The notes: a model not told the origin generated them from the sequence alone. 64,000 bases of DNA from UBA6544 sp038131165 (GCA_038131165.1 JAYPOZ010000004.1:1-64000); one strand, 5' to 3'. Shown: positions 26,424-35,415, counted from the stretch's first letter. Numbers and translations: made by a program.

Positions 26424-28141
26424 TCGGCAGCCTCCAAGGGGACGAGTTCGAAGTCGTGCGAGACCAATGGCACCGGCGTCACCGTCAATCCCGCGCTATC
26501 CAGGCGGGTGACCAGATTGTGCGCCTGAGCGGGATCGGTAAGCGGGAAATCCGCGCGTTGATGGGCGCCGCGGCTCTCCGTGCGGGATTGCGCGCCGAGG
26601 ACGATGGCCTCCGCGCACAGCAGCGAATTCCGCATGTCGAACCAGTCCTGCATGGACAGCGCGAAGCGATGGTCGCTGTCGGCGGGATGGTCGCCGATCT
26701 CGGCGCGCATCTCGCGGATGCGCGCGAGGGCCCGCTCCAACTGCGCCGCCGTCCGCAGCAGGCCGACATCCTCCCACATCAGTTCCTGCAACTCGACGAG
26801 CATGCCGGAGAGGCCCGCGCCCGAATGCGTCGCCGACACGTCCCGGCTCGAGGATATCTCGTCGAGCGCCGCCGCCGCCGCCGACGCCGACCAGCCGCTC
26901 GCCTGCCCCGCGGCCTGCGCCGCCGCGAAACGGCCCGCCCGCTCGCCGAAGACGAAAGCCTCCGGAATGGCGTTCCCGGACAAACGGTTGGCGCCATTGG
27001 CGCCGCCGACCGCCTCGCCCGCCGCATAGAGCCCCGGCACGGCGGTTTCCATCTGCGCGTCGACCCGGACCCCGCCCATGTGATAATGGGCGATCGGCGA
27101 AACCTCGATGCCGCGTTTGGTCAGATCGATGCCGTTGTCCGCCAGCCGGTCGATCACCGGGCCGAAGGCCGCCCGCAACTCGGCCTCGGGAATATGCTCG
27201 AAACTGAGATAGGCGCCGCCGGCAGGGGATCCCCGGCCCGCCGCCACTTCCTGCAATATGGCAAAGGACACGACATCCCGGGGGGCGGTGTACTTGTCGG
27301 TCACTTCCGCATGTCCGTAATTCTGGACGAACTCCTCGCCCTTGCCGTTCAGCAGCCGTCCTCCGAGCTTGTAGCGGAAAGGGTCCCACATGATCGGGTC
27401 CATGCCGACCATGCGCGGGGCGAGATGACCGATCGGGAAGAACTGCACGAATTCCATATCGACAAGTTCGGCGCCGGCCCGCAGCGCCAGGGCGTAGGAA
27501 TCCCCGCCCATGTTCACCGAGGCGCTGTTCCGGCGGTAGAGACGGGTGAGCCCACCGGCGGCCAGGATGACGGCTTTGGCGTCTATGGTTACGGCGGCGC
27601 CCGTCTCGACATCGAGGCCGACGGCGCCCACGACCCGGCCGCCCTCGACGACGACGCTGGTGATGGTCAGCTCGCCGGCGCGGCGGATGTTGTCGGCCCG
27701 GCCGATCTGCGTGCGCAAAGTCTTGGCGACGGCCGGCCCGGTATTCAGGAAATCGGCGTAGACGCAGCGCGGTATCTGATGGCCGGGCGCCATGACCTGT
27801 TTCAGATGATTCCCTTCGCGCGCCCAGCCGACCTTCCAGTCTTCCATTTCGCGGATGCGGATTGGCGCCTCTTCGCAAAGAATCGCCGCCAGTTCGCCAT
27901 TACACAATCCCCGTCCGGCCTCGAGCGTGTCCTGCAAATGGTGGGTCCAGTGATCCGCCTCCTGCTCGCCGACCGCGGCCGCGACGGTCATCTGCGCCAT
28001 GATGGTGGCACCACCCCGTCCGATCAGGCTCTTGTCGACCAGCACCACATCGGCGCCGTTGCGCGCGGCGGCGACGGCGGCATACATGCCGGCCCCGCCG
28101 GCGCCAACGACCAATACATCCGTTACCACGTCAGCTGTCAT
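26420..28141 (-). CDS. FAD-dependent oxidoreductase, succinate dehydrogenase/fumarate reductase flavoprotein family
   Basis: A 573-residue flavoprotein. It begins with the dinucleotide-binding motif VLVVGAGGAGMYAAVAAARNGADVVLVDK and has GRGGATIMAQ (about 45), ILAAGGLTRLYRRN (about 190), MEFVQFFPIGH (about 230) and the substrate region IAHYHMGGVRVDA (about 355), followed by GLYAAGEAVGGANGANRL. The fold is shared with SdhA, FrdA and L-aspartate oxidase. It is the first gene of a two-gene operon with a short 2Fe-2S partner; no membrane anchor gene is near. Its substrate is unknown, probably a small carboxylic acid. Confidence 0.85.
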   Translation of the reverse strand: MTADVVTDVLVVGAGGAGMYAAVAAARNGADVVLVDKSLIGRGGATIMAQMTVAAAVGEQEADHWTHHLQDTLEAGRGLCNGELAAILCEEAPIRIREMEDWKVGWAREGNHLKQVMAPGHQIPRCVYADFLNTGPAVAKTLRTQIGRADNIRRAGELTITSVVVEGGRVVGAVGLDVETGAAVTIDAKAVILAAGGLTRLYRRNSASVNMGGDSYALALRAGAELVDMEFVQFFPIGHLAPRMVGMDPIMWDPFRYKLGGRLLNGKGEEFVQNYGHAEVTDKYTAPRDVVSFAILQEVAAGRGSPAGGAYLSFEHIPEAELRAAFGPVIDRLADNGIDLTKRGIEVSPIAHYHMGGVRVDAQMETAVPGLYAAGEAVGGANGANRLSGNAIPEAFVFGERAGRFAAAQAAGQASGWSASAAAAALDEISSSRDVSATHSGAGLSGMLVELQELMWEDVGLLRTAAQLERALARIREMRAEIGDHPADSDHRFALSMQDWFDMRNSLLCAEAIVLGAQSRTESRGAHQRADFPLTDPAQAHNLVTRLDSAGLTVTPVPLVSHDFELVPLEAAE

Positions 28142-28170
28142 CGCAATCCCTCGACCCTTTCGACTGTGGT

Positions 28171-28995
28171 CTAGTCCGTCATCGGCGTGATCTTGTCGCC
28201 CTTTACCAGGAAGCGCCCGGAACCGTAGCCCGCCGCCTCCGGAATGGTCATGACGCGGTGCTCGTCGCCCTCGATGAATTGGGTCTTCGGCAGCACCGTC
28301 ACGATCTCGCGCGCATTGGCTTCCGCGATCGCCGCATCGACGGAATCGCTGCGCTCCAGCATTTCCAGGTTGAGGCGCGTCGGGAACATGACGTTGCGGT
28401 CGCCGCTCTCGCCGGCGGCAATCGCGCGCGGCGGCCGGACCCAGACGGAATGCACGGATTCGCCGCCGTCGTGGACCGCATGCTGGCGGCGCGGCATGCG
28501 CGCCAGGAAGAAATGCGTGTCAAAACGCTTCGGCCGTCCCTCGGGCGTGATCCAATGCGCGTAATAGGCCAACCGGTCGCAGCACAGGATCAAATCTTCC
28601 TTCTGAATGATCTCTTCCCAGCCGACATCGCCGGCATTCAGCGCGACGTGGTATTGGTCGTAGAACGCCGCCGCCTCGTCGCCTTCGAGAACGGTCTCGA
28701 CGCTGCTGTGGCGCGCCAGCACGACGCCGCATTCCTCGAAAGTCTCGCGGACCGCTGCGATCCGAAGCGCCGCCGCCCCGGCGTCGAGCCCTTCGATACC
28801 GTCGCAGCGCTCGAGCAACGTGGCGTCCGAATCTTCCGGGTCGACCTTGCCGCCCGGAAAGACCAGCGCCGAGGCGAAATGCATGCGGTTGCTGCGCTCG
28901 ACCATGAAGACCTCGAGGCCTTCATCGCCGTCGCGAATGAGGAGAACGGTGGCGGCGGGGACCGGCGTGACCGGCGTCTTGTTTTGATTGGGCAT
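28171..28995 (-). CDS. Nudix hydrolase, NUDT19-like
   Basis: A 274-residue Nudix protein. The Nudix box is split by an insertion of about 25 residues: VFPGGKVDPEDSD (about 45), then AAVRETFEECGVVLA (about 85). Such an expanded box is a hallmark of the NUDT19/RP2p-like group, which cleaves acyl-CoA or CoA esters. FPGGK and RETFEECG retain the metal-binding glutamates. It is single and divergent from the nitroreductase gene. The exact substrate is inferred from the box only. Confidence 0.85.
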   Translation of the reverse strand: MPNQNKTPVTPVPAATVLLIRDGDEGLEVFMVERSNRMHFASALVFPGGKVDPEDSDATLLERCDGIEGLDAGAAALRIAAVRETFEECGVVLARHSSVETVLEGDEAAAFYDQYHVALNAGDVGWEEIIQKEDLILCCDRLAYYAHWITPEGRPKRFDTHFFLARMPRRQHAVHDGGESVHSVWVRPPRAIAAGESGDRNVMFPTRLNLEMLERSDSVDAAIAEANAREIVTVLPKTQFIEGDEHRVMTIPEAAGYGSGRFLVKGDKITPMTD

Positions 28996-29149
28996 GAAAC
29001 CTCTCTGAAAGCTCCTCTAAAGCTAAGCCTCCCTCCCGGCGATGCAAGAGCGCAGTATGCCCGGCCTGTCCCGCCGGTTTCGGCTGTCGAAGCGGCTGCG
29101 GCGTGCTATGTCTCTCGTCAAACCCCACAGCTTTACGCGAGGCAACAGC

Positions 29150-29929
29150 ATGCCCAACGAATCCGCGCCGATGGCGCACGAAAGCCGCACCACGAGCGAG
29201 ACCATCGAGACCTTGCTGCAGCGCCGCAGCATTCGGAAATACAGCGATGCGCCGGTGACCGATGCGCAGGTCGATGCCATCCTGCGCGCCGCCTTCCGCG
29301 CGCCGACCTCGTCGAATATTCAGTCCTACAGCGTGATCGTGGTGCGCGACCCGGAGATCAAACAGCAGCTCTCGGTGCCGACCGGCAACCAGAAGCACAT
29401 CGTCGATTGCCCGGTGTTCCTTGCCTTCTGCGCCGATTTGACGCGCCTTCAGGTCGTCCTGGAGCGCCACGGCCACACCCTCGAAGACAACAACCTCGAG
29501 GTCGGTCTGGTCTCCTCGATCGACGCCTCGCTGGTCGGCATGTCGGCTTATGTCGCCGCCGATTCGCTCGGTATTCAGGGCGTGATGATTGGGGCGGTGC
29601 GCAACGATGCGGTCAAGATCGCCGAGATTCTGGGCCTGCCGAAATACGTCTATTGCGTCTTCGGCATGTGCCTCGGCTATCCGGCGGAGGCGCCGCAGCA
29701 GAAACCGCGCATGGACCAGGACCTGGTGGTCCACCGGGAGCGCTACGATCCGGCGAAAAGCGCCGCCGCCGTCGATGCCTACGACCCCGAACTCCGGGCC
29801 CATTACGAAGCCATCGGCAAGGCGACGACGCCCGATTCGTGGAGCCACGACATGGACAAGAAATTCCACCCGCAGCTGCGCGAGAAACTCCGCGCGCAGC
29901 TCAAGGTCCAGGGCTTCGATTTCCGCTAG
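29150..29929 (+). CDS. nitroreductase family protein
   Basis: A 259-residue FMN-dependent oxidoreductase. LLQRRSIRKYSDAPVTDAQV (about 20) and RAAFRAPTSSNIQSYSVIVV (about 45) form the FMN-binding N-terminus; ADSLGIQGVMIGAVRND (about 135) and CVFGMCLGYPAE (about 175) fit NADPH-dependent nitroreductases of the NfsA/Frp type. The ATG at 29150 is used because of the GCGAGG box; upstream in-frame starts add a basic extension. The stop lies 40 bp before the copy of the ABC-transporter gene end. Confidence 0.88.
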   Translation: MPNESAPMAHESRTTSETIETLLQRRSIRKYSDAPVTDAQVDAILRAAFRAPTSSNIQSYSVIVVRDPEIKQQLSVPTGNQKHIVDCPVFLAFCADLTRLQVVLERHGHTLEDNNLEVGLVSSIDASLVGMSAYVAADSLGIQGVMIGAVRNDAVKIAEILGLPKYVYCVFGMCLGYPAEAPQQKPRMDQDLVVHRERYDPAKSAAAVDAYDPELRAHYEAIGKATTPDSWSHDMDKKFHPQLREKLRAQLKVQGFDFR

Positions 29930-29969
29930 TCCGCGCGGCGGCGGCGCCAGGGCCCGGTGACGACGGTTC

Positions 29970-30068
29970 AGGCCGCCAGATCGCCGCTGCGGCCGGATTT
30001 GGCTTCGAGGAAGCGTTTCACCTGCGGGTTTTGGGCATCCTTCAATTTCGGCGTGGCGCCCTGCCAGC
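29970..30068 (-). pseudogene. detached copy of the 3' end of the MlaF-like gene
   Basis: This 99-bp stretch matches 33041-33139 in the same orientation with two substitutions. It encodes, in frame, the last 33 or so residues of the MlaF-like ATPase (LKDAQNPQVKRFLEAKSG and the end) but has no start and no ATPase core. It is a duplicated gene tail, not a functional gene. The molybdenum hydroxylase genes lie between the two copies. Confidence 0.8.
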
Positions 30069-30330
30069 GCGACCTCGGTATCGCGCATAAGGAACCCGTC
30101 GGGGCGCAGGCCGCGCATGCCGGATGCAATGCGCAGATGATTGCCTAGGTTCCTTGATCTCTCGCAACCAATTCTAACTTAGATACTCGGTATCGTTCGT
30201 CGGGGCAGGCCACATCGAAACCGGATGAGCCGGATTCTCCGTCAACGAACACGCTCTGATGCCCCAAACGTTTTGACATCGAACGCGTGCCATTGGGCGC
30301 TTGAAATTGGCCGCTATGGAGATTGAACCA
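30069..30330. other. degenerate intergenic sequence after the duplicated gene tail
   Basis: No gene is supported. Short open frames exist on both strands, among them a minus frame ending at 30145, but they have no ribosome site or recognisable motif. GGAG at 30318-30321 serves the next gene. The segment may be part of the imported or rearranged block with the hydroxylase genes. Confidence 0.45.
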
Positions 30331-30816
30331 ATGTCCGAGGCTCCTTCCCTGACGGTAAACGGCCACGTGCGGGCATTGCCGAACGATGTCGCGCCGAATA
30401 CGCCGCTGCTGCATATCCTCCGCAATATGCTGGGCCTAACAGGCACCCGCTTTGGCTGTGGGCTGGAACAATGCGGCGCGTGCATGGTGCTGGTCGATGG
30501 CCAGCCGGTGCAGTCCTGCACCGCTGCATTGGACTCGGTCGTGGGCAAACGGATCACGACGATTGAGGGCCTGACAGGGGGCGACGGCGAACGGCACCCG
30601 CTGCAACAAGCTTTTCTGGATGAGCAGGCAGGGCAATGCGGCTATTGCCTCTCCGGCATTCTGATTTCGGCGAAAGCGTTGCTGGATCGGAACCCGAACC
30701 CGACTCGAAGCGAGATCGCCGCGGCCCTGGATGACAATCTCTGCCGCTGCGGCTCGCATGTTCGCATTCTGAAAGCCGTGGAGCGGGCAGCGGAAACCCT
30801 GCGGGCCGGGGGTTAA
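30331..30816 (+). CDS. (2Fe-2S)-binding subunit of a xanthine dehydrogenase-family enzyme
   Basis: A 161-residue small subunit with two 2Fe-2S domains. The plant-ferredoxin-like part has GCGLEQCGACMVLVDG and SC (Cys positions about 44-67); the helical part has GQCGYCLSGIL and NLCRCGSHVRI. It resembles IorA, the small subunit of isoquinoline 1-oxidoreductase. The ATG at 30331 is used because GGAG precedes it by 9 nt; in-frame starts at 30316 and 30301 are possible. The large subunit follows after 3 nt. Confidence 0.88.
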   Translation: MSEAPSLTVNGHVRALPNDVAPNTPLLHILRNMLGLTGTRFGCGLEQCGACMVLVDGQPVQSCTAALDSVVGKRITTIEGLTGGDGERHPLQQAFLDEQAGQCGYCLSGILISAKALLDRNPNPTRSEIAAALDDNLCRCGSHVRILKAVERAAETLRAGG

Positions 30817-30819
30817 CCA

Positions 30820-32964
30820 ATGAACGATACCGTCAAACTGCCCGCGAGCCTGACCACCAATCCGCGACTGGACCGTTGGATAAAATTCGAGGACGACCGC
30901 ACTGTGCGTGTCGCCTCCGGCAAAGTGGAAATCGGCCAGGGGATCGCCACCGCACTGACGCAGATTGCGGCGGAGGAACTCGACTTGCCGTTGGAGCGCG
31001 TAACGCTCCTATCCGGCAGTACGGAATTTGGACCGGACGAGCGTTATACATCATCCAGTCTGTCGGTCATGGTCTCCGGCGCTTCGATCCGGCTGGTCTG
31101 TGCCGAAGTGCGTGCCTTGCTGGCGGACCAGGCGGCATTGCGCCTGAACTGCTCGCCCGACGACTTGGCGGTTGTGGACGGCGCTTTCGTAAAAGACGGC
31201 GCGACAACCGGCTTGGATTACTGGGACATTGCCCCGGTCCTCGATCTGAGCCGGGCGCCGACCGGATCCGCCAAGCCAAAGTCGCCGGGGACCTACCGTT
31301 TTGTCGGCCGGGACGTGCCGCGGGCGGACCTGCCGGACAAGGTCACGGGCGCCGGCGAGACCTATCTGCACGACATTTACCCGGCAGGCGTCCTGCACGC
31401 CCGCACGCTGCGCCAGCCCGGCCCTCGCGCGACGTTGGCGGCGCTGGACGAGGATGCCGTCCGACGCGCCAGCGGCGATGCGGCATTGCGCGTCGTGCGG
31501 CGCGCCAACTTCGTCGCGTTTATCAGTGCCGACGAGCGCAAGGCCGAAGCGGCGGCGGTCTATGCCGAGGAGAACGCGAAATGGTCCGACCTGCGCGACT
31601 ATCGCGGCAGCGAGCAGGAAGGTTCATGGCTGGTCGGCCGGCCGGCCGAACGCCGCGAATTCGGCGCTCCCAAATCCGATACCGAGGGTGCTGCGGATGT
31701 GGTGGAGGCGACCTATACCCGGCCCTACATCGCCCATGCGTCGATGGGGCCGTCGGTGGCGATCGCGCAATACGATGGCGAGACCATGACGGTCTGGTCG
31801 CATGGGCAGGGCATGCATCCGCTGCGCCGGAATATCGCGGACATGCTGGGGCTCGATCCGGACAAGGTGGTTTGCCATCACCGCCACGGCCCCGGCTGCT
31901 ATGGCCACAACGGTGCGGACGACGCGGCGGCGGACGCCGCCATCGTCGCTCTGGCGCTGCGGGGCGAAACCGTCCGGCTGCAATGGCGGCGCGAGGAGGA
32001 ATTTGCCTACGAACCCGTGAGTCCGGCCATGTCGGTAACGGTCAAGGTCGCCTTGGATGCCGCCGGCAACCCGATGGACTGGACCCAGGAAATCTGGAGC
32101 GCCACCCATGTACAGCGTCCGGGCTCCGGCAGCGGTTATCTGCTCGCGAGCGAAGCGCTCGAAAACCCGCCGCCGCCGGTCGCGGTTACCGATCCGCCGG
32201 AGGAAAGCGGCGGCGGTAGCACCCGCAACGCGGTCCCGCTCTATCGGATACCGGCTCACCGCATCGAACATCATCTGGTAACGGAAGGTCCGGTCAGGAC
32301 CTCGGCCCTGCGGGGGCTCGGCGCGCCGACCAACGTTTTCGCCATGGAATGCATGATGGACGAGTTGGCGGCCCGCGCCGGCAAGGACCCGCTTGAATAC
32401 CGCCTGGCGCTGCTGGACGATCCGCGCGCCCGCGCCGTGCTGGAGCGGACGGCGGCAATGGCCGATTGGACGCGGCGCGGCCCCGGTGGCCCAAGTGGTG
32501 ACGGCGCCGGCAAGGGGCTGGGCATCGCCTTTGCGCGTTACAAGAACATGGCGGCGTACTCCGCGGTTGTCGTCGCCGTGACGGTGGCGGACGAGGTGCG
32601 GCTGGACCATATCTGGAGCGCCAGCGATGCCGGCCTGGTGATCAACCCGGACGGTGCGCGCAACCAACTCGAGGGCGGGATCGTTCAGGCGGCCAGTTTC
32701 GCCCTCAAAGAACAGGTGAAGCTCGCGGGCGACGGCATCGCATCGCGGGACTGGGACGCGTACCCCATCCTGCGCTTTAGCGAAGTGCCGCCTGTCGACG
32801 TGGAATTGATCGGATCGCCGGACGATCCGTCGCTGGGCATGGGCGAGTGTACGGTGGGGCCGACCTGTGCCGCTATCGGCAACGCCGTATCGCATGCGCT
32901 GGGCCGGCGGCTGTACGACATGCCGCTGAACCGGGAACGGATCATGACGGCATTGCTCGCGTAG
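30820..32964 (+). CDS. molybdopterin-binding subunit of a xanthine dehydrogenase-family enzyme (IorB-like)
   Basis: A 714-residue large subunit. The N-terminus begins directly with a molybdopterin segment (VASGKVEIGQGIATALTQIAAEEL, about 32-55), while the hammerhead domain (DLPDKVTGAGETYLHDIYPAG) comes around 170. This order is typical for IorB-like proteins. The C-terminal MGECTVGPTCAAIGNAV (about 671) contains the likely catalytic Glu. No FAD-binding middle subunit is present, so electrons probably go from the 2Fe-2S subunit to a cytochrome or other carrier. The substrate would be an N-heteroaromatic compound or aldehyde. Confidence 0.87.
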   Translation: MNDTVKLPASLTTNPRLDRWIKFEDDRTVRVASGKVEIGQGIATALTQIAAEELDLPLERVTLLSGSTEFGPDERYTSSSLSVMVSGASIRLVCAEVRALLADQAALRLNCSPDDLAVVDGAFVKDGATTGLDYWDIAPVLDLSRAPTGSAKPKSPGTYRFVGRDVPRADLPDKVTGAGETYLHDIYPAGVLHARTLRQPGPRATLAALDEDAVRRASGDAALRVVRRANFVAFISADERKAEAAAVYAEENAKWSDLRDYRGSEQEGSWLVGRPAERREFGAPKSDTEGAADVVEATYTRPYIAHASMGPSVAIAQYDGETMTVWSHGQGMHPLRRNIADMLGLDPDKVVCHHRHGPGCYGHNGADDAAADAAIVALALRGETVRLQWRREEEFAYEPVSPAMSVTVKVALDAAGNPMDWTQEIWSATHVQRPGSGSGYLLASEALENPPPPVAVTDPPEESGGGSTRNAVPLYRIPAHRIEHHLVTEGPVRTSALRGLGAPTNVFAMECMMDELAARAGKDPLEYRLALLDDPRARAVLERTAAMADWTRRGPGGPSGDGAGKGLGIAFARYKNMAAYSAVVVAVTVADEVRLDHIWSASDAGLVINPDGARNQLEGGIVQAASFALKEQVKLAGDGIASRDWDAYPILRFSEVPPVDVELIGSPDDPSLGMGECTVGPTCAAIGNAVSHALGRRLYDMPLNRERIMTALLA

Positions 32965-33038
32965 ACGGGCTTCGCCGCCTCTCCTAACGGGAAAACCGGA
33001 AAAGCGATCTTTGCGGTTCAATATATCCGTGAAAGGCT

Positions 33039-33791
33039 CTAGGCCGCCAGATCGCCGCTGCGGCCGGATTTGGCTTCGAGGAAGCGTTTCACCTGCGGGT
33101 TTTGGGCATCCTTCAATTCCGACGTGGCGCCCTGCCAGCCGATCCGGCCCTCGTGCAGCATCGCCATCTTGTTCGAGATGCGCTGCGCGCCGGTCATGTC
33201 GCTGGTGATGGTAAAGCAGGTGGCGCCCAGTTCGCGCACGCTCTTCAGGATCATGTCGTAGATGATGTTGCACATGATCGGATCCAGGCCGGCGGTCGGC
33301 TCGTCCAGGAACAGCACTTCCGGATTGGTCGCGATCGCGCGCGCCAGGCCGACGCGCTTCTGCATGCCGCCCGACAGCTCGGCCGGATAAAGCGCGCCCA
33401 CTTCCGGGCCCAGATTGACGACGGAGAGCTTGTCGGCCGCCAGTTCGCGCGCCTGGGCTTCGTTCATCGTGCCGGCCTGCAGCTGTTTGAAGGCGATGTT
33501 CTGCCAGACCGGCATGCCGTCGAAGAGGCCGCCGTATTGGAACAGCATGCCGAAACGGTCGTCGAAGGCGCGGCGCTCGGCGGTGCGCATCCGGCGCACT
33601 TCCTGGCCGTCGATCTCGACGGTGCCGCCGTCCGGACGCACGAGGCCGATCATGGTCTTGAGCAGCAGCGACTTGCCGCTGCCGGAGCCGCCGATCAGCA
33701 CCATCGAATCGCCGCGCTCCAGCTCCAGGTCGATTCCCTTCAGAACCGCCAGGTCGCCGAAACTCTTGGTGACGCCGCTCAGCTTGATCAT
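33039..33791 (-). CDS. ABC transporter ATP-binding protein, MlaF-like
   Basis: A 250-residue ATPase with Walker A GGSGSGKS (about 35-42), the Q-loop FQYGGLFDGMPVWQN (about 84), signature LSGGMQKRVGLARAIATNP (about 140) and Walker B VLFLDEPTAGLD. The FQYGGLFD and CNIIYDMILK segments match MlaF, the ATPase of the phospholipid transport system that keeps outer-membrane lipid asymmetry. No MlaE, MlaD or other transporter genes lie next to it, so it is an orphan or its partners are elsewhere. Its last 33 codons are duplicated at 29970. Confidence 0.87.
   Translation of the reverse strand: MIKLSGVTKSFGDLAVLKGIDLELERGDSMVLIGGSGSGKSLLLKTMIGLVRPDGGTVEIDGQEVRRMRTAERRAFDDRFGMLFQYGGLFDGMPVWQNIAFKQLQAGTMNEAQARELAADKLSVVNLGPEVGALYPAELSGGMQKRVGLARAIATNPEVLFLDEPTAGLDPIMCNIIYDMILKSVRELGATCFTITSDMTGAQRISNKMAMLHEGRIGWQGATSELKDAQNPQVKRFLEAKSGRSGDLAA
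33041..33139 (-). repeat. parental copy of the 99-bp direct repeat, inside the ABC gene
   Basis: This is the intact gene's 3' end, matched by 29970-30068 with two mismatches (period 3071 bp). Together the two copies bracket the molybdenum hydroxylase genes as direct repeats. Confidence 0.8.
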
Positions 33792-33848
33792 CGTACCCCC
33801 GATCGCTCGCCTGTCCTTAAATAGCGGAAATTCGCCGCCGCGCCAATC

Positions 33849-34232
33849 TCAGGCGGGAATGTGGGTGGTCGTCACCTCGGCGAGCGTCTTGCCCCCCGCG
33901 CCGGTCACCAAGGTGCGGATCACCGTCACCCGCCGCCCACAGCGCACCACCCGGGACTCGGCCCGCAGCACGCCGTCCGACTGATTGCCGAGCATCGTCG
34001 AATGCAGGTCGATCAGCACCATGAAGGCGCCCGGATTGGGGCCGTCGCCATTGGCCCGGTTGGCCATCACGGTGGCGCAATTGTCGGCGAGGCTGAGGAT
34101 CGTCCCGCTGTGGACGACGCCGGTCGGAGTCTTGTGCGCATCCCGCACCTCGAGCCGCGCCGAGGCGCGGTCCGCCGTGTCCTCCAGCATCTCGATCCCG
34201 AGCAGCTCGGCCAGCGGGCTCTGTTCGGTCAT
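33849..34232 (-). CDS. PaaI family thioesterase
   Basis: A 127-residue hotdog-fold thioesterase. The catalytic helix region VVHSGTILSLADNCATVMAN (about 38-57) has the His-Gly equivalent (HSG) and Asp used by PaaI-type enzymes; VRCGRRVTVIRTLV is the typical second strand. Such enzymes hydrolyse aromatic or aliphatic acyl-CoA. GGAG precedes the ATG. It follows the Ldh-family gene by 10 nt on the same strand, so the two are probably one operon. Confidence 0.85.
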   Translation of the reverse strand: MTEQSPLAELLGIEMLEDTADRASARLEVRDAHKTPTGVVHSGTILSLADNCATVMANRANGDGPNPGAFMVLIDLHSTMLGNQSDGVLRAESRVVRCGRRVTVIRTLVTGAGGKTLAEVTTTHIPA

Positions 34233-34242
34233 GCGGTCTCCG

Positions 34243-35319
34243 TCAGTTGCCGAGCATGAAGGGCGCTCCCGATTCCTCGGCCACCTCGCGCACCTCGTTG
34301 ACCAGGGTATCGGTCATCGGAATGCCGCTCGCCACCCGAATCTTGCGGGCCTCGTATTCCGGGTCGCCCGGCACCAGCACCGGCTGCGCCGGGTCGAGCG
34401 GCGGCGTCTCCCGCATCCAGTCCATCAAGGCGTCCATCTGGGCCTCGAACGCGCCCTCTTCGCGGAAGGCGTCCGGATCGATGGCGAGGCAGAAATGCCC
34501 GATGTTCATGGTGTCGCCCTTCTGGCGGGTCATCACGTCGACGGCGCCCGTCGCCGAGCCCGACAGCACGCTGCACAGCACCTCGACCACCAGGCCGAGC
34601 CCGTAGCCCTTGTGCGAGCCCAGCTCGCGGGTGCCGCCGACCGGCGAGAGTTTCTTCGGCACCGCGTTCAGCGCCGCCACGGGATCGGTCGTCGGGTTGC
34701 CGTCCTGGTCCGCCGCCCAGCCGAGCGGGATCGGCTTGCCGGCGCGGCGCGCGATGTTGAGCTTGCCGACCGCGACCGTGCTGGTCGCCATGTCGAGGGA
34801 GAAATGCTCGTTCTTGATGCCCGGCGCCGCGACCGCGATGGGATTGGTGCTGAAGCGCGGCTCCCGCGCGAAGGTCGGCAGCACGGCGGGCTGGCTCGAG
34901 CCGGTCATGCAGATGCCGATCATGCCCCGGTCGGCCGCCATCGTGGAATAGACTCCGGCGGCGCCGTAATGGTTGGAGCGGCGCACCGTGACCACGCCGA
35001 CGCCGAACTGCTTGGCCTTGTCGCAGGCCATCTCCATCGCCTTTGTCGTGGAATAATGCCCGAGCGCGTTCCCCGCATCGAGCAGCGCGGTGGCGGCGAA
35101 GTCGCGCACCGTCGTCAGCTCGCCCTTGGGATCGACGATCCCCTGCTTGCGGCGCAGATTGTAGGTCGGCAGCATGCCCGCGCCATGCGAGTCGATGCCG
35201 CGCAGGTCGGCTTCCAGCATGTTGCGGACGGTCACCTCGATCACCTCCTCGCGCATGCCCCAGGCGCGGTAGATTTCGGTGATCTGCTTGCTCAATGTCT
35301 CGGCGGATACGGTAAGAAT
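34243..35319 (-). CDS. Ldh family oxidoreductase (malate/L-lactate dehydrogenase type)
   Basis: A 358-residue NAD(P)-dependent 2-oxoacid or imine reductase of the malate/L-lactate dehydrogenase-2 family. RGIDSHGAGMLPTY (about 38), VVTVRRSNHYGAAGVYS (about 110), LDMATSTVAVGKL (about 178) and GSHKGYGLGLVVEVLCSVLSG (about 238) are diagnostic. Family members begin M-x-T-V-S-A; here TVSAETL follows ATT CTT, and the ATT at 35317-35319 lies 5 nt behind a strong GAGGGAGG box. No ATG, GTG or CTG suits; the next in-frame TTG (35293-35295) would cut eight conserved residues, and the next upstream ATG is about 100 nt away inside the divergent gene start. ATT is therefore proposed as start. Confidence 0.85.
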   Translation of the reverse strand: MLTVSAETLSKQITEIYRAWGMREEVIEVTVRNMLEADLRGIDSHGAGMLPTYNLRRKQGIVDPKGELTTVRDFAATALLDAGNALGHYSTTKAMEMACDKAKQFGVGVVTVRRSNHYGAAGVYSTMAADRGMIGICMTGSSQPAVLPTFAREPRFSTNPIAVAAPGIKNEHFSLDMATSTVAVGKLNIARRAGKPIPLGWAADQDGNPTTDPVAALNAVPKKLSPVGGTRELGSHKGYGLGLVVEVLCSVLSGSATGAVDVMTRQKGDTMNIGHFCLAIDPDAFREEGAFEAQMDALMDWMRETPPLDPAQPVLVPGDPEYEARKIRVASGIPMTDTLVNEVREVAEESGAPFMLGN

Positions 35320-35415
35320 GGCGGCCTCCCTCGGGTAAAATCGTACGTCTGGACGGCGCCCGCGGGCGGCCCAGTTACGATATAGCGGACTTCCTTTCGG
35401 CTTCGAGGCTCGACC

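Noticed and set aside
30145..30414. An 89-residue minus-strand frame between the gene-tail copy and the hydroxylase genes
   Set aside because: It overlaps the 5' end of the 2Fe-2S subunit gene in antisense and has no recognisable start or domain. It may be part of a decayed gene, but this cannot be shown.
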